64,000 nucleotides of DNA from Acanthaster planci (Eukaryota; Echinodermata; Asteroidea; Valvatida; Acanthasteridae). Position numbers and translations under genes: made by a program. Shown one piece after another: positions 51,901 to 58,378 of this stretch. Where the stretch lies: NCBI RefSeq assembly GCF_001949145.1, contig NW_019091730.1:32161-96160 (forward strand), read 5' to 3'. Each line of letters opens with the position of its first letter. Positions within the stretch are counted from its first letter, which is position 1. Below the pieces are notes generated by a model. The model saw only the letters and a program-made list of their open reading frames with translations. It was not told where the DNA came from and made no database searches.

Positions 51901-54900
51901 ATCACTTCAAGCCTCTGCTGCCTGGGCTCGTCATGACTGCGCCTGGCGCCCCTATGCTCCTTTTCTTTCTCCTTGCATCATTTGGAAAGAGACAAATTAA
52001 ATAAGGGCGATTCGAAATAGTGCGCCACTAAGAGTTTGCGACGTGTTGGCCAATCACAACGCGCGAAATCTGTCGACCCTTTCCAAAGGCGCATTTGGTC
52101 GACAGATTTTGCATTGCAAACTCTTGGTGGCGCACTATTGTGAAAAGTCCGTATTGTTGAGGAAAAACAGTTACACCCTCAGTGGAATAAACGATGACGA
52201 ATGCAGATTTAAACAAAACCTAGCAAACATCTGCAATACTACAGATAAGGACTTAAGAAATTAAGGGCAGTTCATTATCGTAATTATTTAATGCAAGAAA
52301 AGTGTACGTTCCTTTCTATATAAGGATAGTTCCAAGTCTAAGGTTAAAAATGTTACCAAGACAAAAAAAAAATATTCATAATGCAATGCAAATTAGGCCT
52401 AACAGATCTATACCTTTAGAGCAAAATTAATGTCTGCTATGTTTACAACAAAGACACGACAACAGTCAAGAAGTCTTTTAAAGTAGCAATCTCCAACAAA
52501 AGCAATATTTTACAAATAGCTTATTTTAGAAATACCAGAATCTTGTTACCAAACAGAACAATTAACCCTTCATTTTACTCCCATATATAACCCATTCTCG
52601 ACAGGTTGCCCAATTTGTTGAAAGATCAAAACAAAAAACTCAATTGGCCTGTAACGTTCGCAAGAGTTGGATGATCAGAGGCACTCTGCCGCTGAAATCT
52701 CCTTTAATACGGGCCATTCACAATGCAGTGCGCCACCAAGAGGTTGTCACAGAGAGGCTTTTTCGTAATGCATTGTGGGATATATAGTCATCAAAGTCAT
52801 ATTTCGTTTATTGCGCCTGTGCGCGGAAAGTTTCAATTTTTGTTTGTTTATCTTGGTTGAAAATTTGAAAGTACTTATTGGGTTCAAGGAGGTTAAATGA
52901 TGGTTTTGTGTATAGTAGTGTAGAGAACAACTCAAGTAATCAAATATCCCAAAGAGCACTCAATCGCGGCAGCGCATCGACTGTAAACTTGAAACTCTTG
53001 GTGGCGCACTTTATCGTGAATGGCCCGTATTCTGTTAGCCAAGTTTCTACAACACACGGATGTATTTTCTATTTATTTATTTTTTACAGCCAGCTCACTG
53101 GTGCAACGAATCAGAGTTCCATACAGTTGGTACCGGGGTTGTTCAAAGAGCTCAAATGTCTCAATTCTCTGTAAGTGTTAAGCTGCAGCCCCTAATACAA
53201 AACTCGTGATGATTTTCTTTGGTTTTCCTCTTTACAAAGTGGTGCACCATTGACCAACTTAAAAAAATCTTTGGTTTCAAGAGTTTGTAACACGTTGGCC
53301 AATCTCAGTGCGCGAAATCTGTCGACCCAACGCGCGTTTGGAAAGGGTCGACACATTTCTCACGTTATGATTGGCCAACGTGTTGCAAACTCTCGGTAGT
53401 GGTGCACTATTGTGAATCGCCCATATTCAGAGCTAGCTAACTGAAAAACAAGTGACGAAAATGCTCCAAACAAAAATTGCTGCAACCCTTTTCTTGTTTC
53501 CTGTTTGCTCACTTAGTTATGGCGTTCAGAATTATAACAGTGATTAATGATTATTTTTCCAGCTCTCTGCCGTATAATATGCTGTACTTTATTCCACCGG
53601 GAACTTTTTACGGCTTGGGAAATCTTTCTTATCTGTAAGTACCACTCAGAGCGGTTTCGAAACGAGTGGATTCCGCTTAGACTTTGGTTTCGCTGGTTCA
53701 AGCCATTGCTAAGCAGCGTTCAAAATCACGTATTCAAGCTCTGAGTGGTACCAGCGAAACCAAAGTCTTAGCCGAATCCACTCGTTTCGAAAAAGCTCTC
53801 TTTTCGGTATTGCTGATATGTGGATGTACTCGTTATGTTTGCCTGAACTGAGCGTGTCCATTACTTTACGGCCTTGACAGGAACATCTCTGGGAATGAGT
53901 TGACCGAGATAGAATCGGAAACATTCGCGGAACTCCACAGCTTGGAAGCTCTGTGAGTAAATCTTATTGCGTGTTTCCTGTTCATTTGCGCTTTGCGGAT
54001 GTGCTCGGGGGAGGCATATCGACCATAAAATTCAGCTCATATCTTTCCTCAAAGTGTGAAGACATAATAAATTGTATCTGGTGTCTCCGTGAACTGCTTT
54101 TGCCTTGAGCAGTGTCTCTTCTCACCTATTTTCCACAGGATTATCACGGATGTCCCAGCACTGCGTTCTATAGCGGAGAATGCGTTCGCCGGACTCGTCA
54201 AACTCAAAACATTGTAAGTGGTTTGTTAATGCTCTCTCTGGCCATTAATGTTGGTAAGGTGTAGAGTGAACACTGACGTTAGAATACCGTTTCCTCTGGT
54301 GTCTGTACATTCTTTTGATTTCTGCAGAGTGCTGGTTCGAGATACTGTCGAAGATGTCCCTTTCGACGTGAAACCAGGAGCATTTGCCTCCCTCCCTGCG
54401 TCTGCAAAATTGTAATTTTCCTCAGTTTTCCTACAATCAAAATTATGTGCAGGTGATGTCCTTGGTATGATCTGTGTACATGTATTTCAATTATGATTCC
54501 CAATCATAGATTCATTTTAAAAACTTATCTGTTCCAGTGTTGTTGATGACTACAGACTTTGTTGCGACTTTCTGCGAGATATACGGGACTTTGAGATTAG
54601 CAGCTGCCAGACCACGCAGGCGCAACCCCCCCTCAACCTCTGCGGGTCCCTCATGCAGAACGACGGCCTGCGCGCGTGCATGTGGGTCCTGGCGATAAGT
54701 GCTGTCTTCGGTAATCTTGCGGTGATCGTCTGGAGGCTTCGGCATTGCGAGGGGAACTCCGCCAAGAAGACCCACTCGTTCCTGGTAGTCAACCTAGCGG
54801 TCTCGGACTTCATCATGGGGGTGTACATGCTGATCATCGCGGCCGCCGACATCCACTTCGGGGAGAGTTACTCCAAACTCGCGGCTGGGTGGCGGGCCAG

Positions 54901-55702
54901 CGTAGGGTGTAAGATTGCCGGCATCCTGTCGGTTCTCTCCAGCGAGGCCTCGGTGTTCTTCGTCACCCTGATCAGCCTGAACTGTCTCCTCTGCGTCGTG
55001 TTCCCTTTCAGCAAGTTCCGGATCCGCGAGGAGTCTGCCCGCGTGGTCGCCTTGGTGGCTTGGGTGGTGACCCTCTGCCTGAGCGTAGTGCCGACCCTGG
55101 TGGTAGACTCGAACTCCGACGTCTACGGTCTGTCCGACGTTTGCATCGGGCTGCCCCTCACCACAAAGGCCGCCGGGGTCCGGCTGGAACCAAGCGACAT
55201 CGACAACCCCTTCGGGGACGACGAAGCCTTGCAGATCGTCTCATCGACCGGCCGGAAGCCCGCCTGGATCTTGTCTATCGTCCTGTTCCTCGGAGTCAAC
55301 CTCACCTGCTTCCTGGTCGTCCTTGTCTGTTATGTCGCCATCTTCTTCAAGGTCAAGCGGTCGGTGCGCAAAGTCAAGAGGAACTCGCACCGGGACCGCG
55401 AGATCAGGATGGCCGTCAAGATGGCGTTGATCGTGGGCACGGATTTTGTCTGCTGGATGCCGGTGATCCTCCTTGGCATCCTGTCCCAGACCGGGGCGGT
55501 GCATGTTGGTGCTGAGGTCTTCTCCTGGATCGTGGTGCTCGTTCTGCCCATCAACTCCTCGCTCAACCCTTACCTTTACACAATCTTCTCTTCTGTTATG
55601 GCTCAGCGCAGCGTGCAGTCAAGCTCAGAAAAGCCACCGACTAAACCCTCAAAACAGAAGTCAGGATCAGTGGAAACAGTGAACTCACACCTTTCAGAAT
55701 AG
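30856..55702 (+). CDS. Giant CUB/LDLa/LRR seven-transmembrane receptor (GRL101/relaxin-receptor-like GPCR)
   Basis: Thirty-one coding exons, listed individually below, encode a signal peptide, nine CUB modules alternating with thirteen LDLa modules, an LRR N-cap, about six leucine-rich repeats with a C-cap, and a rhodopsin-class 7TM domain: about 2,188 residues, counting one base that is missing in the exon at 49837-50204. Ectodomain exon joins are phase 1, except inside CUB 8 (phase 2); LRR joins are phase 2. LDLa-LRR-7TM order defines type C leucine-rich-repeat GPCRs (snail GRL101, RXFP1/2). Those bind peptide ligands at the plasma membrane; large CUB content is not a feature of the members I know. 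The 7TM part keeps CWMP in TM6 and NPYLY in TM7 but has NCL where D/E-R-Y is expected. The ATG follows an acceptor, so a 5' UTR exon lies upstream. Cysteine-pattern modules make the call strong; ligand and coupling are unknown. Confidence 0.85.
31695..32045 (+). CDS. Receptor exon 2: CUB-like module 1
   Basis: Residues about 32-148. Starts E-P-T-C and contains FCWSI followed by a Pro/Gly turn (RPPPGQQ), the hallmark second-cysteine strand of CUB domains. Phase 1-1. Two N-glycosylation-like sites sit near the end. Confidence 0.75.
32604..32705 (+). CDS. Receptor exon 3: short degenerate LDLa module
   Basis: Residues about 149-182. Six cysteines with LDLa-like order (C-x6-C-x6-C-x6-C-x-C-x8-C) and an end at TGC|G with donor GTAAGT, phase 1-1 like all other LDLa exons. 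The acidic D-x-S-D-E calcium site is absent. Lies in a long intron region, so it is easily missed by gene finders. Confidence 0.6.
35437..35735 (-). repeat. 180-bp interspersed repeat copy, interrupted
   Basis: Minus-strand copy: ends CCCCCTCATCGGTTGAAAAG near 35450 and GTTGCTAGGAAGAGTGCTCG near 35710. About 140 unrelated bases (35472-35608) split it. It lies just before receptor exon 4. Confidence 0.5.
35769..36143 (+). CDS. Receptor exon 4: CUB-like module 2
   Basis: Residues about 183-307. Begins with a cysteine (FNACRA) and has the [15 protein letters not shown] segment typical of the CUB second cysteine and turn. Phase 1-1. Two CUB modules follow one another here with no LDLa between. 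Confidence 0.78.
36275..36418. repeat. Foldback MITE family, GCGATTCACAATAGTGCGCC ends
   Basis: A 144-bp near-perfect hairpin: left arm starts GCGATTCACAATAGTGCGCC, right arm is its complement, meeting at GAAGGGTCGACAGATTT. It is the best preserved of several copies in this window. Confidence 0.75.
37095..37472 (+). CDS. Receptor exon 5: CUB-like module 3
   Basis: Residues about 308-433. Opens with YGCGSFSV and contains [18 protein letters not shown], a clear CUB core. Several N-x-S/T sites. Phase 1-1. Confidence 0.8.
38293..38409 (+). CDS. Receptor exon 6: LDLa module
   Basis: Residues about 434-472. All six cysteines and the calcium-site signature [11 protein letters not shown] are present. 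Phase 1-1, ends TGC|G GTAAG. Confidence 0.88.
39004..39120 (+). CDS. Receptor exon 7: LDLa module
   Basis: Residues about 473-511. Six cysteines are kept (CSREEMHC start, ICNAKEDC core). The usual S-D-E is replaced by Y-D-E before the last cysteine. Phase 1-1. Confidence 0.85.
39176..39250 (-). repeat. Partial 180-bp interspersed repeat copy
   Basis: Minus-strand fragment containing CACCCCCTCATCGGTTGAAA and CATGCTGGTCGGGAGTG, in the receptor intron after exon 7. Confidence 0.5.
39776..40147 (+). CDS. Receptor exon 8: CUB-like module 4
   Basis: Residues about 512-635. Acceptor AAATAG then the GFCGLS start and [18 protein letters not shown], the CUB second-cysteine strand. High GC compared with the flanking introns. 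Phase 1-1. Confidence 0.8.
40797..40910 (+). CDS. Receptor exon 9: LDLa module
   Basis: Residues about 636-673. Six cysteines and [11 protein letters not shown] calcium-site signature. Phase 1-1. Confidence 0.88.
41062..41215 (-). repeat. 180-bp interspersed repeat copy
   Basis: Minus-strand copy between receptor exons 9 and 10, ending TTGGTCCAGCTTGGGACTC on the plus strand. Confidence 0.65.
41463..41576 (+). CDS. Receptor exon 10: LDLa module
   Basis: Residues about 674-711. Six cysteines; the calcium-site segment reads [10 protein letters not shown], so S-D-E has become M-D-E. Ends TGC|T instead of the usual TGC|G. Phase 1-1. Confidence 0.83.
41893..42080 (+). mobile_element. Diverged SINE remnant in a receptor intron
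   Basis: Contains GGGATCGAATCCGGCC, a B-box-like word, followed by body words (GGATTTCCAATCCC, GGATTTTCCCCAGAATTTT) resembling the SINE family. No A box is clear. Confidence 0.4.
42216..42560 (+). CDS. Receptor exon 11: CUB-like module 5
   Basis: Residues about 712-826. Starts [10 protein letters not shown] and has [17 protein letters not shown], the CUB core with the turn. Phase 1-1. Confidence 0.78.
42569..42697. repeat. Copy of the GAGGCTTTGCGTGGC foldback family
   Basis: AGTGGCCATCTTGGAGAACAG to GCCTGCAAGATGGCAGCC; begins nine bases after the end of receptor exon 11. Confidence 0.55.
42980..43093 (+). CDS. Receptor exon 12: degenerate LDLa module lacking two cysteines
   Basis: Residues about 827-864. 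Keeps C1, C3, C4 and C6 and the FSDEMSC end, but C2 is absent (C1 is followed by 12 non-cysteine residues) and C5 is tryptophan (DGKASW). In LDLa folds C2 pairs with C5, so exactly one disulfide is lost. Exon borders and phase 1-1 are intact. Confidence 0.75.
43360..43815 (+). CDS. Receptor exon 13: CUB-like module 6 with insertion
   Basis: Residues about 865-1016, the longest CUB exon (456 nt). Starts TCGGFSI; the second cysteine strand [17 protein letters not shown] comes about 35 residues later than in neighbouring modules, after an insertion rich in Pro and Ala. Phase 1-1. Confidence 0.78.
44436..44546 (+). CDS. Receptor exon 14: LDLa module
   Basis: Residues about 1017-1053. Six cysteines, CDGISNC core and HEDELGC end. 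Phase 1-1. Confidence 0.87.
44645..44716. repeat. Half copy of the GCGATTCACAATAGTG foldback MITE
   Basis: Only the right arm is clear: GGGTCGACAGATTTCGCG, GATTGGCCAACGAGTTGC, GGCGCGCTACTGTGAA. Lies in the intron after receptor exon 14. Confidence 0.6.
45084..45197 (+). CDS. Receptor exon 15: LDLa module
   Basis: Residues about 1054-1091. Six cysteines, CDGLNDC core, then FNDEYGC. Ends TGT|T GTAAGT. Phase 1-1. Confidence 0.86.
45341..45525. repeat. CACAAGTCC-rich inverted repeat before receptor exon 16
   Basis: Direct repeats of TCACAAGTCC at the left face TTGTGATGGACTTGTGATG at the right. A related pair lies at 31241-31366 in the first receptor intron. Confidence 0.5.
45567..45920 (+). CDS. 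Receptor exon 16: CUB-like module 7
   Basis: Residues about 1092-1209. Divergent: the usual first cysteine is missing from the start ([12 protein letters not shown]), while [16 protein letters not shown] and EDCYYP supply two later cysteines. Several N-glycosylation-like sites. Exon length and phase 1-1 match the other CUB exons. Confidence 0.7.
46194..46304 (+). CDS. Receptor exon 17: LDLa module
   Basis: Residues about 1210-1246. Six cysteines, CDGRIDC core and HEDEVGC end. Phase 1-1. Confidence 0.88.
47040..47153 (+). CDS. Receptor exon 18: LDLa module
   Basis: Residues about 1247-1284. Six cysteines, CNGRLDC core and EDGTDENGC end. Phase 1-1. Confidence 0.88.
47341..47523 (-). repeat. 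180-bp interspersed repeat copy
   Basis: Minus-strand copy between receptor exons 18 and 19: CTCAACGGTTGAAAAG through GCGCCCTCTTGGTCCCGC. Confidence 0.65.
47592..47826 (+). CDS. Receptor exon 19: CUB module 8, first part
   Basis: Residues about 1285-1362. The most canonical CUB of the gene: [10 protein letters not shown] start, [18 protein letters not shown] and [12 protein letters not shown]. Unlike the other CUBs it is split by an intron (exit phase 2). Confidence 0.85.
48197..48318 (+). CDS. Receptor exon 20: CUB module 8, second part
   Basis: Residues about 1363-1403. Completes CUB 8 with [21 protein letters not shown], the last strands of the fold. Phase 2-1. Confidence 0.8.
48496..48930. 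repeat. Long-terminal-inverted-repeat element with a nested insertion (copy 1)
   Basis: Starts GGCACCCAATTCGATTACCC and ends with the complement GGTCGGATCGGGTGCC. Long arms contain CCATGCTATAAGCAGGTTGG and GATCGTAGCATGGACTACG. A second foldback (48623-48742) is inserted in the middle. Lies in the intron after receptor exon 20. Confidence 0.7.
48623..48742. repeat. Nested 120-bp foldback flanked by TTAGCTT
   Basis: Flanked by TTAGCTT at 48616-48622 and 48743-48749; the related element at 60875 has no insertion at this place. Inner arms include CTAGAGCTAGGTCTAGGTC and GACCTAGCCGTAGCTCTGG. Confidence 0.6.
49176..49259 (+). CDS. Receptor exon 21: truncated LDLa module with four cysteines
   Basis: Residues about 1404-1431, only 28 codons. 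SCKTGETAC and [12 protein letters not shown] give the first four LDLa cysteines, then a donor (GACT|GTGAGT) cuts the module before C5, the calcium site and C6. Without splicing, a stop follows within two codons. Phase 1-1 is preserved, which argues that the exon is real. Confidence 0.6.
49837..50204 (+). CDS. Receptor exon 22: CUB module 9 with a one-base frame break
   Basis: Residues about 1432-1554. The first part reads a good CUB start ([20 protein letters not shown]). The second part ([18 protein letters not shown] onward to the phase-1 donor) is good CUB sequence in a different frame. The exon is 368 nt; with phase-1 borders it should be 369. The switch lies between about 49945 and 49975, in a GC-rich run. 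Read unchanged, the frame stops at TGA 50025-50027. Confidence 0.75.
50273..50458 (+). repeat. 180-bp interspersed repeat copy, full length
   Basis: The most complete copy: GGGCTCCCAGCTGGACCAAG at the left, AGCAACGGAGCTTCCTTTGG, GCTGGTTCACGAACGAC, then CGATAAGGGGGAACTCTGCT. Lies after receptor exon 22. Confidence 0.7.
50697..50813 (+). CDS. Receptor exon 23: LDLa module
   Basis: Residues about 1555-1593. Six cysteines, CDGFQDC core and GEDESFC end. Phase 1-1. Confidence 0.86.
51009..51125 (+). CDS. Receptor exon 24: LDLa module next to the LRR block
   Basis: Residues about 1594-1632. Six cysteines, CDGTIDC core and GDDEVKC end. It holds the position of the single LDLa that precedes the LRRs in relaxin receptors. 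Phase 1-1. Confidence 0.86.
51573..51733. repeat. Copy of the GCGATTCACAATAGTG foldback MITE
   Basis: Both arms present, diverged (AGTAGTGCGCCTCCAAGGG and its counterpart). Ends 35 bp before receptor exon 25, close to its acceptor. Confidence 0.65.
51769..51889 (+). CDS. Receptor exon 25: LRR N-terminal cap
   Basis: Residues about 1633-1672. CPENCSCEY...VLC is the cysteine pattern of an LRRNT cap. Enters phase 1 and exits phase 2, so it is the switch from the LDLa/CUB exon type to the LRR exon type. Confidence 0.82.
52015..52150. repeat. Copy of the GCGATTCACAATAGTG foldback MITE
   Basis: GGGCGATTCGAAATAGTGCG to GGCGCACTATTGTGAAAAG, hairpin centred near 52085, in the intron after receptor exon 25. 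Confidence 0.7.
52709..53029. repeat. Long variant of the foldback MITE
   Basis: ACGGGCCATTCACAATGCAG at the left and the complement ATCGTGAATGGCCCGT at the right, 321 bp apart, with an unrelated AT-rich interior. Ends 60 bp before receptor exon 26. Confidence 0.6.
53090..53170 (+). CDS. Receptor exon 26: leucine-rich repeat
   Basis: Residues about 1673-1699. [15 protein letters not shown] matches the second half of an LRR. Phase 2-2, 81 nt. Preceded by a 1.2-kb intron full of foldback elements. Confidence 0.72.
53277..53422. repeat. Copy of the GCGATTCACAATAGTG foldback MITE
   Basis: AAGAGTTTGTAACACGTTGG on the left, its complement AACGTGTTGCAAACTC on the right, then CACTATTGTGAATCGCCC. 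Lies between receptor exons 26 and 27. Confidence 0.65.
53563..53634 (+). CDS. Receptor exon 27: leucine-rich repeat
   Basis: Residues about 1700-1723. Classic 72-nt, 24-residue LRR exon ending [15 protein letters not shown]. Phase 2-2. Confidence 0.85.
53647..53800. repeat. Inverted repeat between receptor exons 27 and 28
   Basis: Arms CGAAACGAGTGGATTCCGC and its complement near 53770-53790, with CAAAGTCTTAG matching CTTAGACTTTG. A separate hairpin from the MITE family nearby. Confidence 0.55.
53881..53952 (+). CDS. Receptor exon 28: leucine-rich repeat
   Basis: Residues about 1724-1747. 72-nt LRR exon: N-x-L then [15 protein letters not shown]. Phase 2-2. Confidence 0.85.
54139..54213 (+). 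CDS. Receptor exon 29: leucine-rich repeat
   Basis: Residues about 1748-1772. 75-nt LRR exon with [15 protein letters not shown]. Phase 2-2. Confidence 0.83.
54328..54411 (+). CDS. Receptor exon 30: leucine-rich repeat, divergent
   Basis: Residues about 1773-1800. 84 nt, phase 2-2; [15 protein letters not shown] keeps the A-F-x-x-L register but with an unusually long first half. Confidence 0.78.
54538..55702 (+). CDS. Receptor exon 31: LRR C-cap, seven-transmembrane domain and tail
   Basis: Residues about 1801-2188, a single 1,165-nt exon. Begins with a Cys-rich cap ([12 protein letters not shown]), then seven hydrophobic segments. TM2 has [12 protein letters not shown]3 ends [13 protein letters not shown]; the loop after TM3 has [15 protein letters not shown]3 is short and basic ([11 protein letters not shown]); TM6 has CWMPV; TM7 has [10 protein letters not shown]. 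The tail is short (about 35 residues), Ser/Lys-rich. FPFS after TM3 and NPYLY are typical of LGR/RXFP/GRL101 receptors. The N-C-L in place of D/E-R-Y at 54980-54988 is unusual. Confidence 0.9.
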
Positions 55703-56972
55703 TATCCGAGTTAGGAATCACCAATCACTATTACGATGTGTATACAAATACGGCGTTTTTAAACCCTCGCTCACTTTTTTGACGCGTTCCACCCACGAAA
55801 TGTTTACTGATGTTTACACTGGCATGCGATTAGGCATAAGTTTAAAGGCTAAGCAGATTTCTCAGAGCTCAACGTGTACCATGGAAAAGTATTTAAACAC
55901 AATCCTCAACACATTTCCTTTTGAAATGTCTTAAGTTAAACGTGTTTAAACGTGAACCCAGAAATGTATGCGCCCACAGGTTAACAAAAGGCAATTAAGC
56001 TAAAAAAATTTCTAAACGATCAGCGGGTGAGACTCTAACAAATTTTGTTTCCAGGATTGACAATTTCACAGCGATATATTTCTTGAGACAAAGCCACGTT
56101 GCACTTTCCCTTCGATTCCCGTTTCTGTCGGATGCATTGCCGCTTGTAATTACACTTTGAGCAGCACTGATCAGATAGTATGTCGTCAGTTTGTAGGCAA
56201 GGAATCCCCGGAGTGATTGAAAATCGCATATGTTGCTTTACTACTAGATCAAATCAACAAAGTGGATGAGTATATTGTGCCTTGCAGTGACCATGTTGTA
56301 TTTCTACGTGTACGTGATTAATTGAATAGCCAAACCTGTTAGAAACACAGCGTAGGCAATTCAGAGGCCTGAGAATGGCTTCAAGAATTATGGAAACTGC
56401 AAAGGAAAATATTGAAATAAGGCCAATTAATAATCATTTTGGCATTTTTGCATTTGCAAGTTTACTGCTGTAAAAATGCGGCTCAAACTCAACGGCCCAG
56501 TGAAATCGAAAAGATTTCTGTGTCTTTGTACTGGCTACGTTAGTACTCTGACTTTTACCAGGTGTTGGTTGGCCTGTTCGGAGAGTAAGCCATGTTTGAA
56601 AAACAAAATTCAACAATATTAGTCAGTGATCCAAATTTGATAAGCGAGTCAAGAAAACGAGCTTATAATGTAGTAATTTATGTGTACGGGGGTATGTGCT
56701 GCCCCCAAGCGTCTGGACAGCTTCCGCGGAGACTGCACAGCAGATTTAGTTTGATTCCATGACCTGATGATTCCTGACGACTCTCGATAGAATCTTAGGT
56801 CAATATCACCCACGATTAGATATAGTCCATGACGCAACGTGTCAAGGGTCAGCAGGGAAGTCCCGTCTGGGTTAGGAGCTAGTTCATTTCATGTATTTCA
56901 GTTTCAGGATGTACTTTTCACGATACACAATGGCACGAGATACACAAGGAAGTACCTGTTGACACTGGGGTC

Positions 56973-57430
56973 GAGTTCGGGCGGCCTGTTCTTGACACGA
57001 TTTTCTTGTTCTCGCGCTCGAACAGCAGGAACATGACCCAAGAACGCTGTTCTCGGAACAGGATCACACACCACCTCCTCGTCAGGGTTTTATGGGAACA
57101 CACAAGAAAAACTCGTTTCGATATTTTGAACAGGTGCAAAAAGTAGACTGGTAGCTTAAAAAGCCAGAGACAGCAGGAAGTTTTACAAAATTAACATCGA
57201 TCATTTTCCGTAACACAGACAAGACTGTTCCTGTTTAAATAGAAAAGAATTCAGCCCAGTTATCTAAACAGTAACTCTCGAATAAGGTACATGTACGTCG
57301 CCATATTGCATGCTGCTTGACACTGACTATCAGCGACAACCGGGTGTATGTTCCCGGCCTTCGAGCGGCCAACCCAAGAACAACGAATCACGCTGTTCGT
57401 TAACATACGAGAACAAGCCGCCCGAACTCA
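56973..57430. repeat. Foldback element downstream of the receptor
   Basis: GAGTTCGGGCGGCCTGTTCTTG at the left mirrors GAACAAGCCGCCCGAACTC at the right, 458 bp overall. Further inverted words (AGAACGCTGTTC, CGCTGTTCGTTAAC) lie inside. Confidence 0.6.
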
Positions 57431-58254
57431 GCCTAAGACAAACAAACACAACTGAACAATATTCAATAAACACCCCCCGCTGGGTTGTCCGAAAGAAATC
57501 TTTTTTTAGGTGCAGGCGATGGGGTGCGATGTTCGGCTTTGTCGGTCACGTTGATTGTGCAGTGTTTATCTCTTCAAAGAAAACGAGCCAACGAGAGCGG
57601 CCGACGTTAATACATCCACAATGACCACGCCTGTATCCTTCTTAAAAGTGCTTTACTCGTGCACATCCGCTGACCAGCAGGCCTACGCAAAATTGCACCT
57701 GGAAGATACTATCTGAATGTGGACGACGACGAATTCGGAACATTTCGAATATTTTCGGGAAAGGGGGAAGATTTCCTCGTTTTTGTCAGGTACCCATTTG
57801 GGGGACACCTAACCCCTGAATCGAAAGAGATGGTAAGATCCCTTGCATCTGGGAACCAGACTACTGTAGATACTGAATCGAGCAATGCACCAATCCACAA
57901 TAAATGAACAAAATTCTAAACAAGACTAAGCATTCCTTTTAACTAGTTTTTTATTAGCTACATCTCTAAGAATTTGAAGTCACTTATTTGAAACTGAAGT
58001 AACAGGACTAAAAGAAGGCAAACTGAATGATGATTGTGATTTGTTACTGCTGATTAAAGGAAGAAAAATTCATAAACTCTAATTTAGGTGGTCTTAAACT
58101 CTGATTTTAGGTCTTAATGGTAAAGTTGTTCTGTAATAATATCCATGCACTATAACCCAACCGTAACGGCAGAGGATAGAATCCACCTCGTCCCCGTGAG
58201 GGAAATATTCTCTCTTGACCTAATGTTTCAACCCCCTCCAAAAGGGTGGCGTAA

Positions 58255-58378
58255 ATAAAGTTTTCATGTATGTCATCTTTCGGGCCATTCTTGTTTTGTT
58301 CCACAGGGTATGCACAGAGAAATCTCCTTGTGCAAAGCAAGAATTAGCCTCTTAAAAGGCTACCACGCGAAGCCTCTC
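58255..58378. repeat. Copy of the GAGGCTTTGCGTGGC foldback family
   Basis: GTTCCACAGGGTATGCACAG and CTACCACGCGAAGCCTCTCT mark a diverged copy in the spacer between the receptor and the LDLa gene. Confidence 0.45.
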
